From positions 1-9,715 of the forward strand of contig JANXXV010000331.1 in NCBI GenBank assembly GCA_025350445.1: a stretch of DNA of 9,715 nucleotides, given 5' to 3'. Origin of the DNA: Bryobacteraceae bacterium (GTDB lineage: Bacteria > Acidobacteriota > Terriglobia > Bryobacterales > Bryobacteraceae). The position numbers and the translations under genes were made by a program. Shown one piece after another: positions 1 to 6,286 of the stretch. Positions within the stretch are counted from its first letter, which is position 1; every line of letters starts with the position of its first letter. Under the pieces are notes generated by a model. That model saw only the letters and a list, made by a program, of their open reading frames with translations. It was not told the DNA's origin and did not search any database.

Positions 1-1647
1 ATCCGCCGCGACGTCGCGAAAAACCTCCACTTTGCCGGTGGGCCAACGGACTTCCACGGAATCCGCCTTAGTGGAGGCAGCCAGCCCGAAGTGCAGGCGG
101 AAGTCATTCACTGAATAATAGCTGCTCTGGCTCTGAACTTCTTGCGCCTGCAGGCGCGAACCGCCGCTCCGGACCCGGACCCTCGCTCCGATGGCCGTGC
201 GGTTGGAGACGGTCCCGATCAGCTTCACTTTGAGCCAATGGTTCCTGGAATCCACGTCCGCGCGGATCAGCGACGGCGGCTCATTCATGTTCATAACCAG
301 AATGTCCATATCGCCGTCGTTATCGAAATCACCGAACGCGCACCCCCGGCTGGAATGGCGCTCTGTGAGGCCAGGACCGCACGACGGGGTTATGTGTTCG
401 AACTTGCCGTTACCCAGGTTGCGATACAGAACACGCGGACCGCGGTACGGGTAGTTGGGATTTGTCCGGTCCAGTTCCGGATACAGATGTCCTGTGACGT
501 AGAACAGGTCCGGCCAGGTGTCGTTGTCGAAATCCACCAGACCCGTGCCCCATTGCACGTAATTGGTGACAACGTTCAGGCCCGCCGCCATGGATCGCTC
601 GACAAAAAAGCCCTTGCCCTCGCTCTTGTATAAGGCCGGCATATCGTCGGCGAAGAGCGTCTTTACGATGTCCGGCAGTCCGTCGCCATCAATGTCCGCG
701 ATGGCCAGGCCCATCCCAGACTGCTCGCGCCCGTCCTCGCTATAGGCTACTCCGCGCTCCACTGCCACATCGGTGAAAGTGCCGTTGCCGTTGTTGCGAT
801 AGAGGATGCTGGGCGTGGAATCGCAAGCCACATAAATGTCAATCCAGCCGTCGTCATTGAAGTCGGTGACACTGGCGGTCATGCCATAGTAGCCGCTGGG
901 CTTAAGAATACCCGCTTTCCGGCTGACATCGGTAAACGTCCCGTCGCCATTGTTGTGGTAAAGAATGTTACTGGCTCCCTTGAGCCCGCGTGGGCCGCAG
1001 AAGACGGGAACCCCCTTCCACGTGCAGTTAATTCCTTGTCCGGGCAGCGGCAGCTCGGCTAAGTTGATGTCGAGGTAGGTGGAGACGAACAGGTCCAGCT
1101 TGCCATCCCGGTCATAGTCGACGAAAGTGCATCCGGAGTGCCAGCCTTTAGGATCTCCGCCGACACCAGCGTGCGCCGTGACGTCGGTGAAGGTGCCGTC
1201 GCCGTTATTGTGGTAGAGGACGTTACTGCCCCAATAGGTAATGAACAGATCGTCGAAGCCGTCGTTATCATAGTCACCGATGCAGACGGACTGAGCCCAT
1301 CCCGAGCGCGTCAGTCCGGCTTGCCGGGTTACGTCGGTGAAGGTGCCGTCCCGGTTGTTCTTGTACAAGCGATTGGTTGGTTCTTCGCCTTTGGGAAACC
1401 CCTCGAGGCGCGAACCGCTCAGTACGAGGATGTCCAGCCAGCCGTCGTTGTCGTAATCGTAGAACGCGACTCCGCATCCGTTGGCTTCGACGATATATTT
1501 CACTTTTTCGACGCCGCCATAGTAGACGATGTCGCGCAGGCCCGCCTGCTTAGCCACGTCGGTGAAGCGTACCGGATAGGGCGCCGCCGCGGATCCGGAC
1601 GCACAACGGGCGGCGGCCAGCGAAGCAAGAAAATCGCGCCGGTTCAT
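1..1647 (-). CDS. CRTAC1-type FG-GAP/VCBS propeller with ASPIC/UnbV domain (copy B, C-terminus cut by window edge)
   Basis: Read directly from the sequence, the frame runs from ATG 1647 to base 1 with no stop (549 codons). By comparison with copy A, only about 15-20 residues are missing. The start overlaps the TPR stop as ATGA. The N-terminus MNRRDFLASLAAARCASGSA carries a twin-arginine RRDFL motif, so Tat export is likely, although the hydrophobic part is short and contains an arginine. Seven calcium-loop motifs are at residues 64-72, 125-133, 177-185, 262-270, 318-326, 372-380 and 440-448. The sixth is DFDNDTWPD, with Thr in place of the usual Gly, and the fourth is DFNDDGWID. The NCTWKGVPVFCGPRG insertion of copy A is kept. 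An ASPIC/UnbV domain starts near residue 480 (AIGARVRVRSGG, FRLHFGLA, VEVRWPTG). Family function is not established. It is a diverged paralogue of copy A. Confidence 0.92.
   Translation of the reverse strand, partial: MNRRDFLASLAAARCASGSAAAPYPVRFTDVAKQAGLRDIVYYGGVEKVKYIVEANGCGVAFYDYDNDGWLDILVLSGSRLEGFPKGEEPTNRLYKNNRDGTFTDVTRQAGLTRSGWAQSVCIGDYDNDGFDDLFITYWGSNVLYHNNGDGTFTDVTAHAGVGGDPKGWHSGCTFVDYDRDGKLDLFVSTYLDINLAELPLPGQGINCTWKGVPVFCGPRGLKGASNILYHNNGDGTFTDVSRKAGILKPSGYYGMTASVTDFNDDGWIDIYVACDSTPSILYRNNGNGTFTDVAVERGVAYSEDGREQSGMGLAIADIDGDGLPDIVKTLFADDMPALYKSEGKGFFVERSMAAGLNVVTNYVQWGTGLVDFDNDTWPDLFYVTGHLYPELDRTNPNYPYRGPRVLYRNLGNGKFEHITPSCGPGLTERHSSRGCAFGDFDNDGDMDILVMNMNEPPSLIRADVDSRNHWLKVKLIGTVSNRTAIGARVRVRSGGSRLQAQEVQSQSSYYSVNDFRLHFGLAASTKADSVEVRWPTGKVEVFRDVAAD
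1644..1647 (-). other. ATGA start/stop overlap, TPR gene to FG-GAP copy B
   Basis: ATG (1647-1645) starts copy B and TGA (1646-1644) ends the TPR gene. A GGGA lies 8 nt upstream. It is the third consecutive 4-nt overlap in the cluster. Confidence 0.85.
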
Positions 1648-3479
1648 TGCGCTGTTCCCGGTGGTGTGGGCGCGGCGATCTCGCGCAGCTTCCGCGTACG
1701 CTCCAGCAGTAGCTGCCGCGCGCTGGCTTCGTTCTTTTGAAAGACCTCGTACTCTCGCTCGGCTAGTTCCGGTTTCCCGATCTTGCGGTAGAGACGCGCC
1801 AGTACATAGTGCAGCCGGTTCATCGAGGGGTCCAGTTCAAGCGCCCGCGCGTACTCGGCGATTGCCTTTTGCGTGTCGCCCAGCAACTCAAGCCCGCGCG
1901 CCAAGTCCGCGTGCGCATCGGGATCGGCAGGATCGTTCTTCAAAGCCTCCTCTATATATGGAATGCCCTTTTCGGCCTGACGGAGCCCGATGTAGATCCG
2001 GCCGATACGCACCTTTGCCGCAGTCGACAGGGGATTCAGTTCCAACTCCTGGAGGCAGAGGGCGAGAGCCTCTTCGAGGTTGGAGTTAGACGCATGGAAC
2101 TCGGCCAGGGCGATCCGGATCTCGGGCAGATTGGGGTCCGCCGCAAGCGCGGCTTTGTACTCTTCCAGAGCCTCGCGCTTGCCCTGGGCGTCCAGGTTCC
2201 GGGCCTTGGCGAAATGGGTCCAGGCCGAAGTTGGGTACTCGTCGGTAAGCCGCTGGAAGTAATGATAGGACAACTGCCGGTAGATTTCCCAGCGCAACAG
2301 CAGCACGGCCGCCGCGGAGGTCGTGGTGGGTTTAATCTTCGCGGCGATCGCCTCGGCCTTCAGCGCGTCGTCGCGCACCAGCCAGACGGCGGCCAGCAAA
2401 TAGTCCCGCATCCAGTCGTTCGGGACCGGTCGAATCGAGGTCAACGTCTGGATCGATTCCGGCCACTGTGCCGCGGAGAGGAGCGCGGCGACCTGCTTCC
2501 ACTTTCCGGTTGGATCCACCGCAAGCCGCTTTTGCAGTTCGGCGTTCACCTCGGCGGTGAACTCAGGCGCCGGGGGAACCCTCGCAGGCGGCAGTGCCTT
2601 TAATTCCGCCAAGTAGTCGACCTTGATGCCAACGTCCGCCAGTTCCCGCTTCGGAAGATCGCCGCGTTCAAATTTAGCGTTTCGTTCCGCGGGCAAAAGC
2701 AGACGATAGCGTTCGAACGCAAGGTCGGCTGCTGCGTCCAGGCCGACCACGGCCAGCCAACGTGCCAGCGGGAGAAACAACGACGCGTTGAAGGGGTCCA
2801 GCTTGCCTGCCTCCAGATATTCCTTGGCGGAGATCTGGTAATACTGCTGCGCGTCGACGATCTTGGCGAGCATGATGTGCTCGTACTTTGACTCGGGGAA
2901 ACGTAACGACAGAGCATTACCGACTTGCTCGGAGAGCTTCAGATAGCCGATGCCCAGCAGGTGAAGGAAGTAGTCCGGGTTCGTTGAAAGAGGCAGCGCG
3001 AACTGAAAATACGGATTCGCTTCGTCGTACCGGCGCAGTGCATGGAGCGCCAGGCCCAGATACATCGCACTTTCCTGCGTGGGACTGGCTTTGTGGGCGT
3101 AGCGCAGGTGCGGCAGTGCCTGCTCCGGCCGTTCGGCCAGTACATAGGAGGCGCCCAGGAATAGCCGCGATCCCACCATTTCCGGTTTCAGTTTAAGACC
3201 GTGTTCGAAGGCCTCGATCGCTTCCGGGAATCGCTTGTCCAGGTACTCTACCAGACCTAGATTCTGATAAACCTCCGGCACCGCCCGCGGATACTTCTTG
3301 AGAATTGTCTGGTAGTGCTCGATGGCCAACGGGAAATTCCGCAGGGTTTCGGCCAGCTTGGCTGCCTCGAAATGAGAGGAGATGAACTCTTCATCGCCTG
3401 GAGACAAGATTGCGGGCTGCGCTCTGAGAGACATGGCCCACAACAGCGCGCACATCGCCGCTCTGGTAAAGCGATTCAC
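1644..3479 (-). CDS. Exported TPR-repeat protein
   Basis: The protein has 611 residues if started at GTG 3479. That start makes a 4-nt GTGA overlap with the cytochrome stop, has GAGGAG 5 nt upstream, and gives a Sec-like leader NRFTRAAMCALLWAMSLRA with cleavage near residue 20. The open frame extends to 3566, but those residues lack any export signal and overlap cytochrome coding. TPR helices are seen in two blocks. The N-terminal block covers about 34-168 plus a unit near 205-230, including AIEHYQTILKKYP and AIEAFEHGLKLKP. The C-terminal block covers about 418-583, including EEYKAALAADPNLPE and AIAEYARALELDP. Between them, about 265-350 is a less regular region with a proline-rich PPARVPPAPEF segment. 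TPR proteins are protein-binding scaffolds. Its place next to the cytochrome suggests it holds or assembles that protein outside the cytoplasm, which is inference. Its TGA overlaps the ATG of copy B. Confidence 0.92.
   Translation of the reverse strand: MNRFTRAAMCALLWAMSLRAQPAILSPGDEEFISSHFEAAKLAETLRNFPLAIEHYQTILKKYPRAVPEVYQNLGLVEYLDKRFPEAIEAFEHGLKLKPEMVGSRLFLGASYVLAERPEQALPHLRYAHKASPTQESAMYLGLALHALRRYDEANPYFQFALPLSTNPDYFLHLLGIGYLKLSEQVGNALSLRFPESKYEHIMLAKIVDAQQYYQISAKEYLEAGKLDPFNASLFLPLARWLAVVGLDAAADLAFERYRLLLPAERNAKFERGDLPKRELADVGIKVDYLAELKALPPARVPPAPEFTAEVNAELQKRLAVDPTGKWKQVAALLSAAQWPESIQTLTSIRPVPNDWMRDYLLAAVWLVRDDALKAEAIAAKIKPTTTSAAAVLLLRWEIYRQLSYHYFQRLTDEYPTSAWTHFAKARNLDAQGKREALEEYKAALAADPNLPEIRIALAEFHASNSNLEEALALCLQELELNPLSTAAKVRIGRIYIGLRQAEKGIPYIEEALKNDPADPDAHADLARGLELLGDTQKAIAEYARALELDPSMNRLHYVLARLYRKIGKPELAEREYEVFQKNEASARQLLLERTRKLREIAAPTPPGTAQ
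3476..3479 (-). other. GTGA start/stop overlap, cytochrome to TPR gene
   Basis: GTG (3479-3477) starts the TPR gene and TGA (3478-3476) ends the cytochrome. With the GAGGAG just upstream, this junction probably supports both coupled and independent initiation. Confidence 0.85.
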
Positions 3480-4552
3480 TTTCTCTCCTCTGTACGTTCC
3501 GCTACGCGAATAAAGTGATCGGTAAAGAGAGAATGCAACATCACTTGCCTCTTGGGCATGTGGCACGTTGCGCAGTCGGCAGCCGCTTTAGGGCAGACCC
3601 GGTGCGGTTTGACGTGGCAACCGAGGCAGGCGCGGTCGAGATCCGCGGCGCGCGATGAGACGTTCACGTGCGGGTCGTGACACCGGCTGCAGGGCAAGCC
3701 CTCCGCTGATTCGTTGTAACAGCGGCTCAGCACCAATCGCTGAGAGGGGAAGCGCACCGTGTTCGGGCTCTGTTCGATGCGCCGCAATGCGGCTACGTCG
3801 CTATCGGCGGGAGGGCGACCGTGACAGACGCCGCACATCTGCACTTGCGAAGCAGCATCGAGCTTTCCCGGATGGAGGATTTGACGGTCCGCCCGCGCTG
3901 GATCTTCCTGCATCGCGCGGGCATGATTGGCCCCGGGTCCGTGACAGCGCTCGCAACGAACGCCCATTTCCTGGCGCGCCGGAGCAGGTTGTCCAGGCAG
4001 ATACCCGGTGGTGTGGCAGCCGAAACACTCCTGGGCTTCCTTGTCAGACAAAGCGCGTCCCAGACTTTCGGTAAAGGATTGCGGATCGCGCTGTCCGGCT
4101 CCGGTGGTCATGCCGAAGCCGCCGCTCGCGTACCAGCTCAGACGGCTTTCGACGATGGCGCCGTTCTCGCGCCGGCCGACCGGGGTGATGCCCTTCTTGC
4201 CACTGCCGAAGGCCCATTCGAGCGTGATGGCCTGGCGGTCCGCGCCTTTCTCCGAGACCAGGCGGAGATCCGCCTGAAGAGTCAGCGTAGCGCCGGAAGA
4301 ACGGTCCAGCCGCGAGTAAGGGAGACCCCCTTTCAGTTCCTTGATTTCCGCCGGCGGGCGCAGGGACCGGGCATGATTGCTTGTCTCCTGGCGGCGGTAC
4401 AAGTCCGCGTGGCACCCTGCGCAGGTGCGTGAACCAACCCAGGCCGACGTCTGCTGCCATGGCCGGTCCGGTCTCCACGGCATCTGTGCGTGCGCTGCGG
4501 GAAGCCCGGCGGACAGCGCCGCGACCGCTAAGCGCTGGAGCAGGCGCTTCAC
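3476..4552 (-). CDS. Exported seven-heme cytochrome c (cytochrome c554-like multiheme family)
   Basis: The protein has 358 residues if started at GTG 4552. I chose this start because it overlaps the preceding TGA (GTGA) and leads straight into a Sec signal, KRLLQRLAVAALSAGLPAAHA, cut near residue 22. The frame is open upstream to 4642, but that extension is arginine-rich and lies inside the previous gene. Seven CXXCH heme c sites are visible at residues 44-48 (CAGCH), 176-180 (CFGCH), 200-204 (CERCH), 240-244 (CGVCH), 288-292 (CSRCH), 309-313 (CLGCH) and 327-331 (CATCH). Extra histidines (for example H60, H210, H295, H317, H340, H346) could be distal ligands. About 125 heme-free, strand-rich residues separate hemes 1 and 2, including a WAFGSGKKG...SWY stretch. 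The end, CATCHMPKR...FTDHFIR, recalls cytochrome modules that in other bacteria are often fused to TPR repeats; here the TPR part is the next, overlapping gene. The likely role is extracytoplasmic electron transfer; the partner is unknown. Confidence 0.92.
   Translation of the reverse strand: MKRLLQRLAVAALSAGLPAAHAQMPWRPDRPWQQTSAWVGSRTCAGCHADLYRRQETSNHARSLRPPAEIKELKGGLPYSRLDRSSGATLTLQADLRLVSEKGADRQAITLEWAFGSGKKGITPVGRRENGAIVESRLSWYASGGFGMTTGAGQRDPQSFTESLGRALSDKEAQECFGCHTTGYLPGQPAPARQEMGVRCERCHGPGANHARAMQEDPARADRQILHPGKLDAASQVQMCGVCHGRPPADSDVAALRRIEQSPNTVRFPSQRLVLSRCYNESAEGLPCSRCHDPHVNVSSRAADLDRACLGCHVKPHRVCPKAAADCATCHMPKRQVMLHSLFTDHFIRVAERTEERK
3485..3490 (-). promoter_or_regulatory. Ribosome binding site GAGGAG for the TPR gene
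   Basis: GAGGAG ends 5 nt before GTG 3479, the strongest Shine-Dalgarno sequence in the window. It decides the start of the TPR gene in favour of the GTG over upstream in-frame codons. It lies within the last codons of the cytochrome gene (encoding the ERTEERK end). Confidence 0.75.
4549..4552 (-). other. GTGA start/stop overlap, copy A to cytochrome
   Basis: Read on the minus strand, GTG (4552-4550) starts the cytochrome and TGA (4551-4549) ends FG-GAP copy A. A GGGGGA sequence lies about 10 nt before the GTG. Overlaps like this usually indicate translational coupling by re-initiation. Confidence 0.8.
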
Positions 4553-6234
4553 TGCTTGTCGATCCCCCGGCCTTCGACGATGGTCAGGAATCGCCCTGCT
4601 TTTACGTTGGCGATGACGTCCTTCGAACCCGGATACGGCCACTCGATTTCGATGCGATCGACTGCTTCCGCCGTGCCCAGGCCGAAGTGCAGGCGCAGGT
4701 CGCTTTGCGAAAGAAATGTGGACCCGGAACGCACTTCCTGCACCTGCCGGCGCCCGGCCGCGGTCACCGTTACCCGAGCCCCAATGGCGCTACGATTCGA
4801 TTTTACGCCTACCAGGCGAACGGACAAAAAATGCAGTCCGCTACCGCTATTGTGCAGCAGGCTGGGAGGCTCATTCATGTTGTTGATGAACAGGTCGACG
4901 TTGCCGTCGTTGTCGTAGTCACCCACGGCAAGTCCCCGACTGACGTGGCGCGCCATGACCGCCGGACCCGCCTGCTCGCTGACGTCCTCCAGCCGCTTGC
5001 CGTCCACATTACGGTAGAGCATGGAGCGCTGGCGGTATTGTTGATCGGGTAGCTTCACCTCGATCTCCGGATAGACGTGGCCATTGACCATGAACAGATC
5101 CGGGCGCCCGTCGTTGTCAAAGTCCAGGAAAGCTATGCCCCAGCCCATGAACTTCAGGTTCCGCCCCACGCCCATCGAATAGACCATGTCTTCAAAGAAG
5201 CCGTCACCATGGTTGCGATAGACATTAGGGGTGTCGTCAATGAAGTTAGTCTTTACCAGGTCCAAGTGCCCGTCGCCGTCAATGTCACCCGCCGCCGAAC
5301 CCATGCCTGCCTGTTCACGGCCGTCGTCGCGATAGGCGACGTTGGCTTCCACGGCCACATCGGTGAAGGTTCCATTGCCGTTGTTGTGATACAGAATGCT
5401 GGCCTGGGAATCGACGGCGACGTAGATATCTGGCCAGCCGTCATGATCGAAATCGAGCGTGGTAACGGACAGCGAGTAACGGTCACTCACGGCGGCGACG
5501 CGGGACGGCACGGAGACTTCTCGAAACCGTCCGTTGCCTTCGTTGTGGAACAGCTGGTTCGTTTCACCCGGCAACCCCTTGGGGCCGCACATCACGTCCA
5601 CGCCCTTCCAACGGCAGTTGGGAGACGCGCCGGGCAGGGGAATTGTGTCCTTGTTAAAGATGGCGTAGTTGGCTACAAACAAGTCCAGGCGGCCGTCTCG
5701 ATCGTAATCGACGAAGGCGCAGCCAGTGGACCAGCGCGTGGCTTGTGGCAGTCCAGCCTCGACCGCCACATCCTTGAACCGGCCGTTGCCGGAATTCCGG
5801 TAGAGGCGGTTCTGTCCGTAGTAGGTGACAAACAGGTCAACGAATCCGTCGTTATCGTAGTCGCCCGCACAAACGCCCTGGCCCCATCCGGAACCATCAA
5901 GACCCGCCTCGCGCGTCACCTTCGAAAACGATCCATCGTGAAGATTGCGGTAAAGCTGGTGAGTGGGCGTTTGACCCTTTGGAAACCCCTCAAAGCGGCT
6001 CGCGGTCACGAAGAAGACGTCGAGGAACCCGTCGTTGTCGTAATCTATCAGCGCAACGCCGTTGCCAAGACTCTCCAGAATGTACTTCTTGGCGGTGTCG
6101 CTGCCACAATAGAACGAATCGGTGAGACCCGCTTTGCCCGCGATATCGACAAATTGCGGCAGTGACGCCGCACTCACCATAAGCAGGGCCATGGCCGCTA
6201 GACCACCCGCCACGACCCAGGAACGATACTTCAT
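4549..6234 (-). CDS. CRTAC1-type FG-GAP/VCBS propeller with ASPIC/UnbV domain (copy A)
   Basis: This is a complete 561-residue protein starting at ATG 6234. A Sec-type leader covers residues 1 to about 23 (basic MKYR, hydrophobic core, cleavage near VSAAS). Seven calcium-loop motifs of the DxDxDGxxD type lie at residues 64-72, 125-133, 176-184, 261-269, 317-325, 371-379 and 439-447. This fits a seven-bladed FG-GAP/VCBS beta-propeller. Residues about 480-555 are an ASPIC/UnbV domain (SAIGARVTVTAAG, LRLHFGLG, IEIEWP, FLTIVEG). An insertion between loops 3 and 4 carries NC-RWKGVDVMC-GPKG. The family (CRTAC1-like) is widespread in exported proteins, but no biochemical role is established for the bacterial members. 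A TAGGA sequence sits 4 nt before the ATG. Its TGA stop overlaps the GTG of the cytochrome gene by 4 nt. It closely resembles copy B at 1-1647, so the two are paralogues flanking the cytochrome and TPR genes. Confidence 0.93.
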   Translation of the reverse strand: MKYRSWVVAGGLAAMALLMVSAASLPQFVDIAGKAGLTDSFYCGSDTAKKYILESLGNGVALIDYDNDGFLDVFFVTASRFEGFPKGQTPTHQLYRNLHDGSFSKVTREAGLDGSGWGQGVCAGDYDNDGFVDLFVTYYGQNRLYRNSGNGRFKDVAVEAGLPQATRWSTGCAFVDYDRDGRLDLFVANYAIFNKDTIPLPGASPNCRWKGVDVMCGPKGLPGETNQLFHNEGNGRFREVSVPSRVAAVSDRYSLSVTTLDFDHDGWPDIYVAVDSQASILYHNNGNGTFTDVAVEANVAYRDDGREQAGMGSAAGDIDGDGHLDLVKTNFIDDTPNVYRNHGDGFFEDMVYSMGVGRNLKFMGWGIAFLDFDNDGRPDLFMVNGHVYPEIEVKLPDQQYRQRSMLYRNVDGKRLEDVSEQAGPAVMARHVSRGLAVGDYDNDGNVDLFINNMNEPPSLLHNSGSGLHFLSVRLVGVKSNRSAIGARVTVTAAGRRQVQEVRSGSTFLSQSDLRLHFGLGTAEAVDRIEIEWPYPGSKDVIANVKAGRFLTIVEGRGIDKQ

Positions 6235-6238
6235 CGTG

Positions 6239-6243
6239 TCCTA
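6239..6243 (-). promoter_or_regulatory. Short ribosome binding site for FG-GAP copy A
   Basis: TAGGA on the minus strand lies 4 nt before ATG 6234. The match is short and the spacing is tight, but it supports this ATG, which also gives a clean Sec signal peptide. Confidence 0.45.
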
Positions 6244-6255
6244 ATTCTACGTCCA

Positions 6256-6270
6256 TCGGGCCCAGCCCGA
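6256..6270 (-). other. GC-rich hairpin after the receptor gene
   Basis: On the minus strand TCGGGC-TGG-GCCCGA forms a perfect 6-bp stem with a 3-nt loop, 16 nt after the receptor stop codon and 21 nt before the next ATG. No U-tract follows. It could be an mRNA stabilising or processing element that uncouples receptor levels from the downstream genes, or a weak attenuator. A chance palindrome in GC-rich DNA is also possible. Confidence 0.35.
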
Positions 6271-6286
6271 AAGCAGCGCGGCGGCG

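Larger units (their letters stand above)
6235..6286 (-). other. Intergenic spacer between receptor and FG-GAP copy A
   Basis: This 52-nt spacer is the only non-coding sequence in the window. It contains a hairpin at 6256-6270 and a short TAGGA ribosome-binding sequence at 6243-6239. There is no T-run, so an intrinsic terminator is unlikely and read-through from the receptor gene into the downstream genes is plausible. A TAGAAT sequence at 6249-6244 resembles a -10 box, but it lacks a good -35 partner and would leave almost no leader. Confidence 0.6.

Noticed and set aside
1181..1350. Identical 20-base direct repeat at 1181-1200 and 1331-1350
   Set aside because: Both encode the recurring GTFTDV segment of adjacent propeller blades, 50 codons apart. 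Related variants occur near 767 and 5358. This is internal protein repetition, not a mobile or regulatory repeat.
1809..2603. Plus-strand open frame (264 codons) opposite the TPR gene
   Set aside because: It is rich in Arg and Gly with no domain, signal peptide or ribosome binding site that I can see. It is a shadow of GC-rich coding on the minus strand.
3480..3566. Upstream start of the TPR gene at 3566
   Set aside because: It would add 29 residues inside the cytochrome and bury the signal peptide. GTG 3479 has a strong Shine-Dalgarno sequence and the 4-nt overlap.
3821..4432. Plus-strand open frame (203 codons) opposite the cytochrome
   Set aside because: It has no domain, and the opposite strand carries seven CXXCH motifs in one frame.
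4553..4642. Upstream start of the cytochrome at 4642
   Set aside because: The extra 30 residues are Arg-rich, come from the out-of-frame end of FG-GAP copy A, and would bury the Sec signal.
5077..6165. Long plus-strand open frame (362 codons) opposite FG-GAP copy A
   Set aside because: It is the complement of the repetitive Asp/Asn/Gly loop codons and reads as Val/Ile-rich low-complexity protein with no recognisable domain. The minus-strand protein is a clear family member.
6244..6272. Possible promoter with TAGAAT (-10) before FG-GAP copy A
   Set aside because: The sequence 17 nt upstream, TTTCGG, is a poor -35, and transcription would begin only a few bases before the ATG, cutting into the ribosome binding site.
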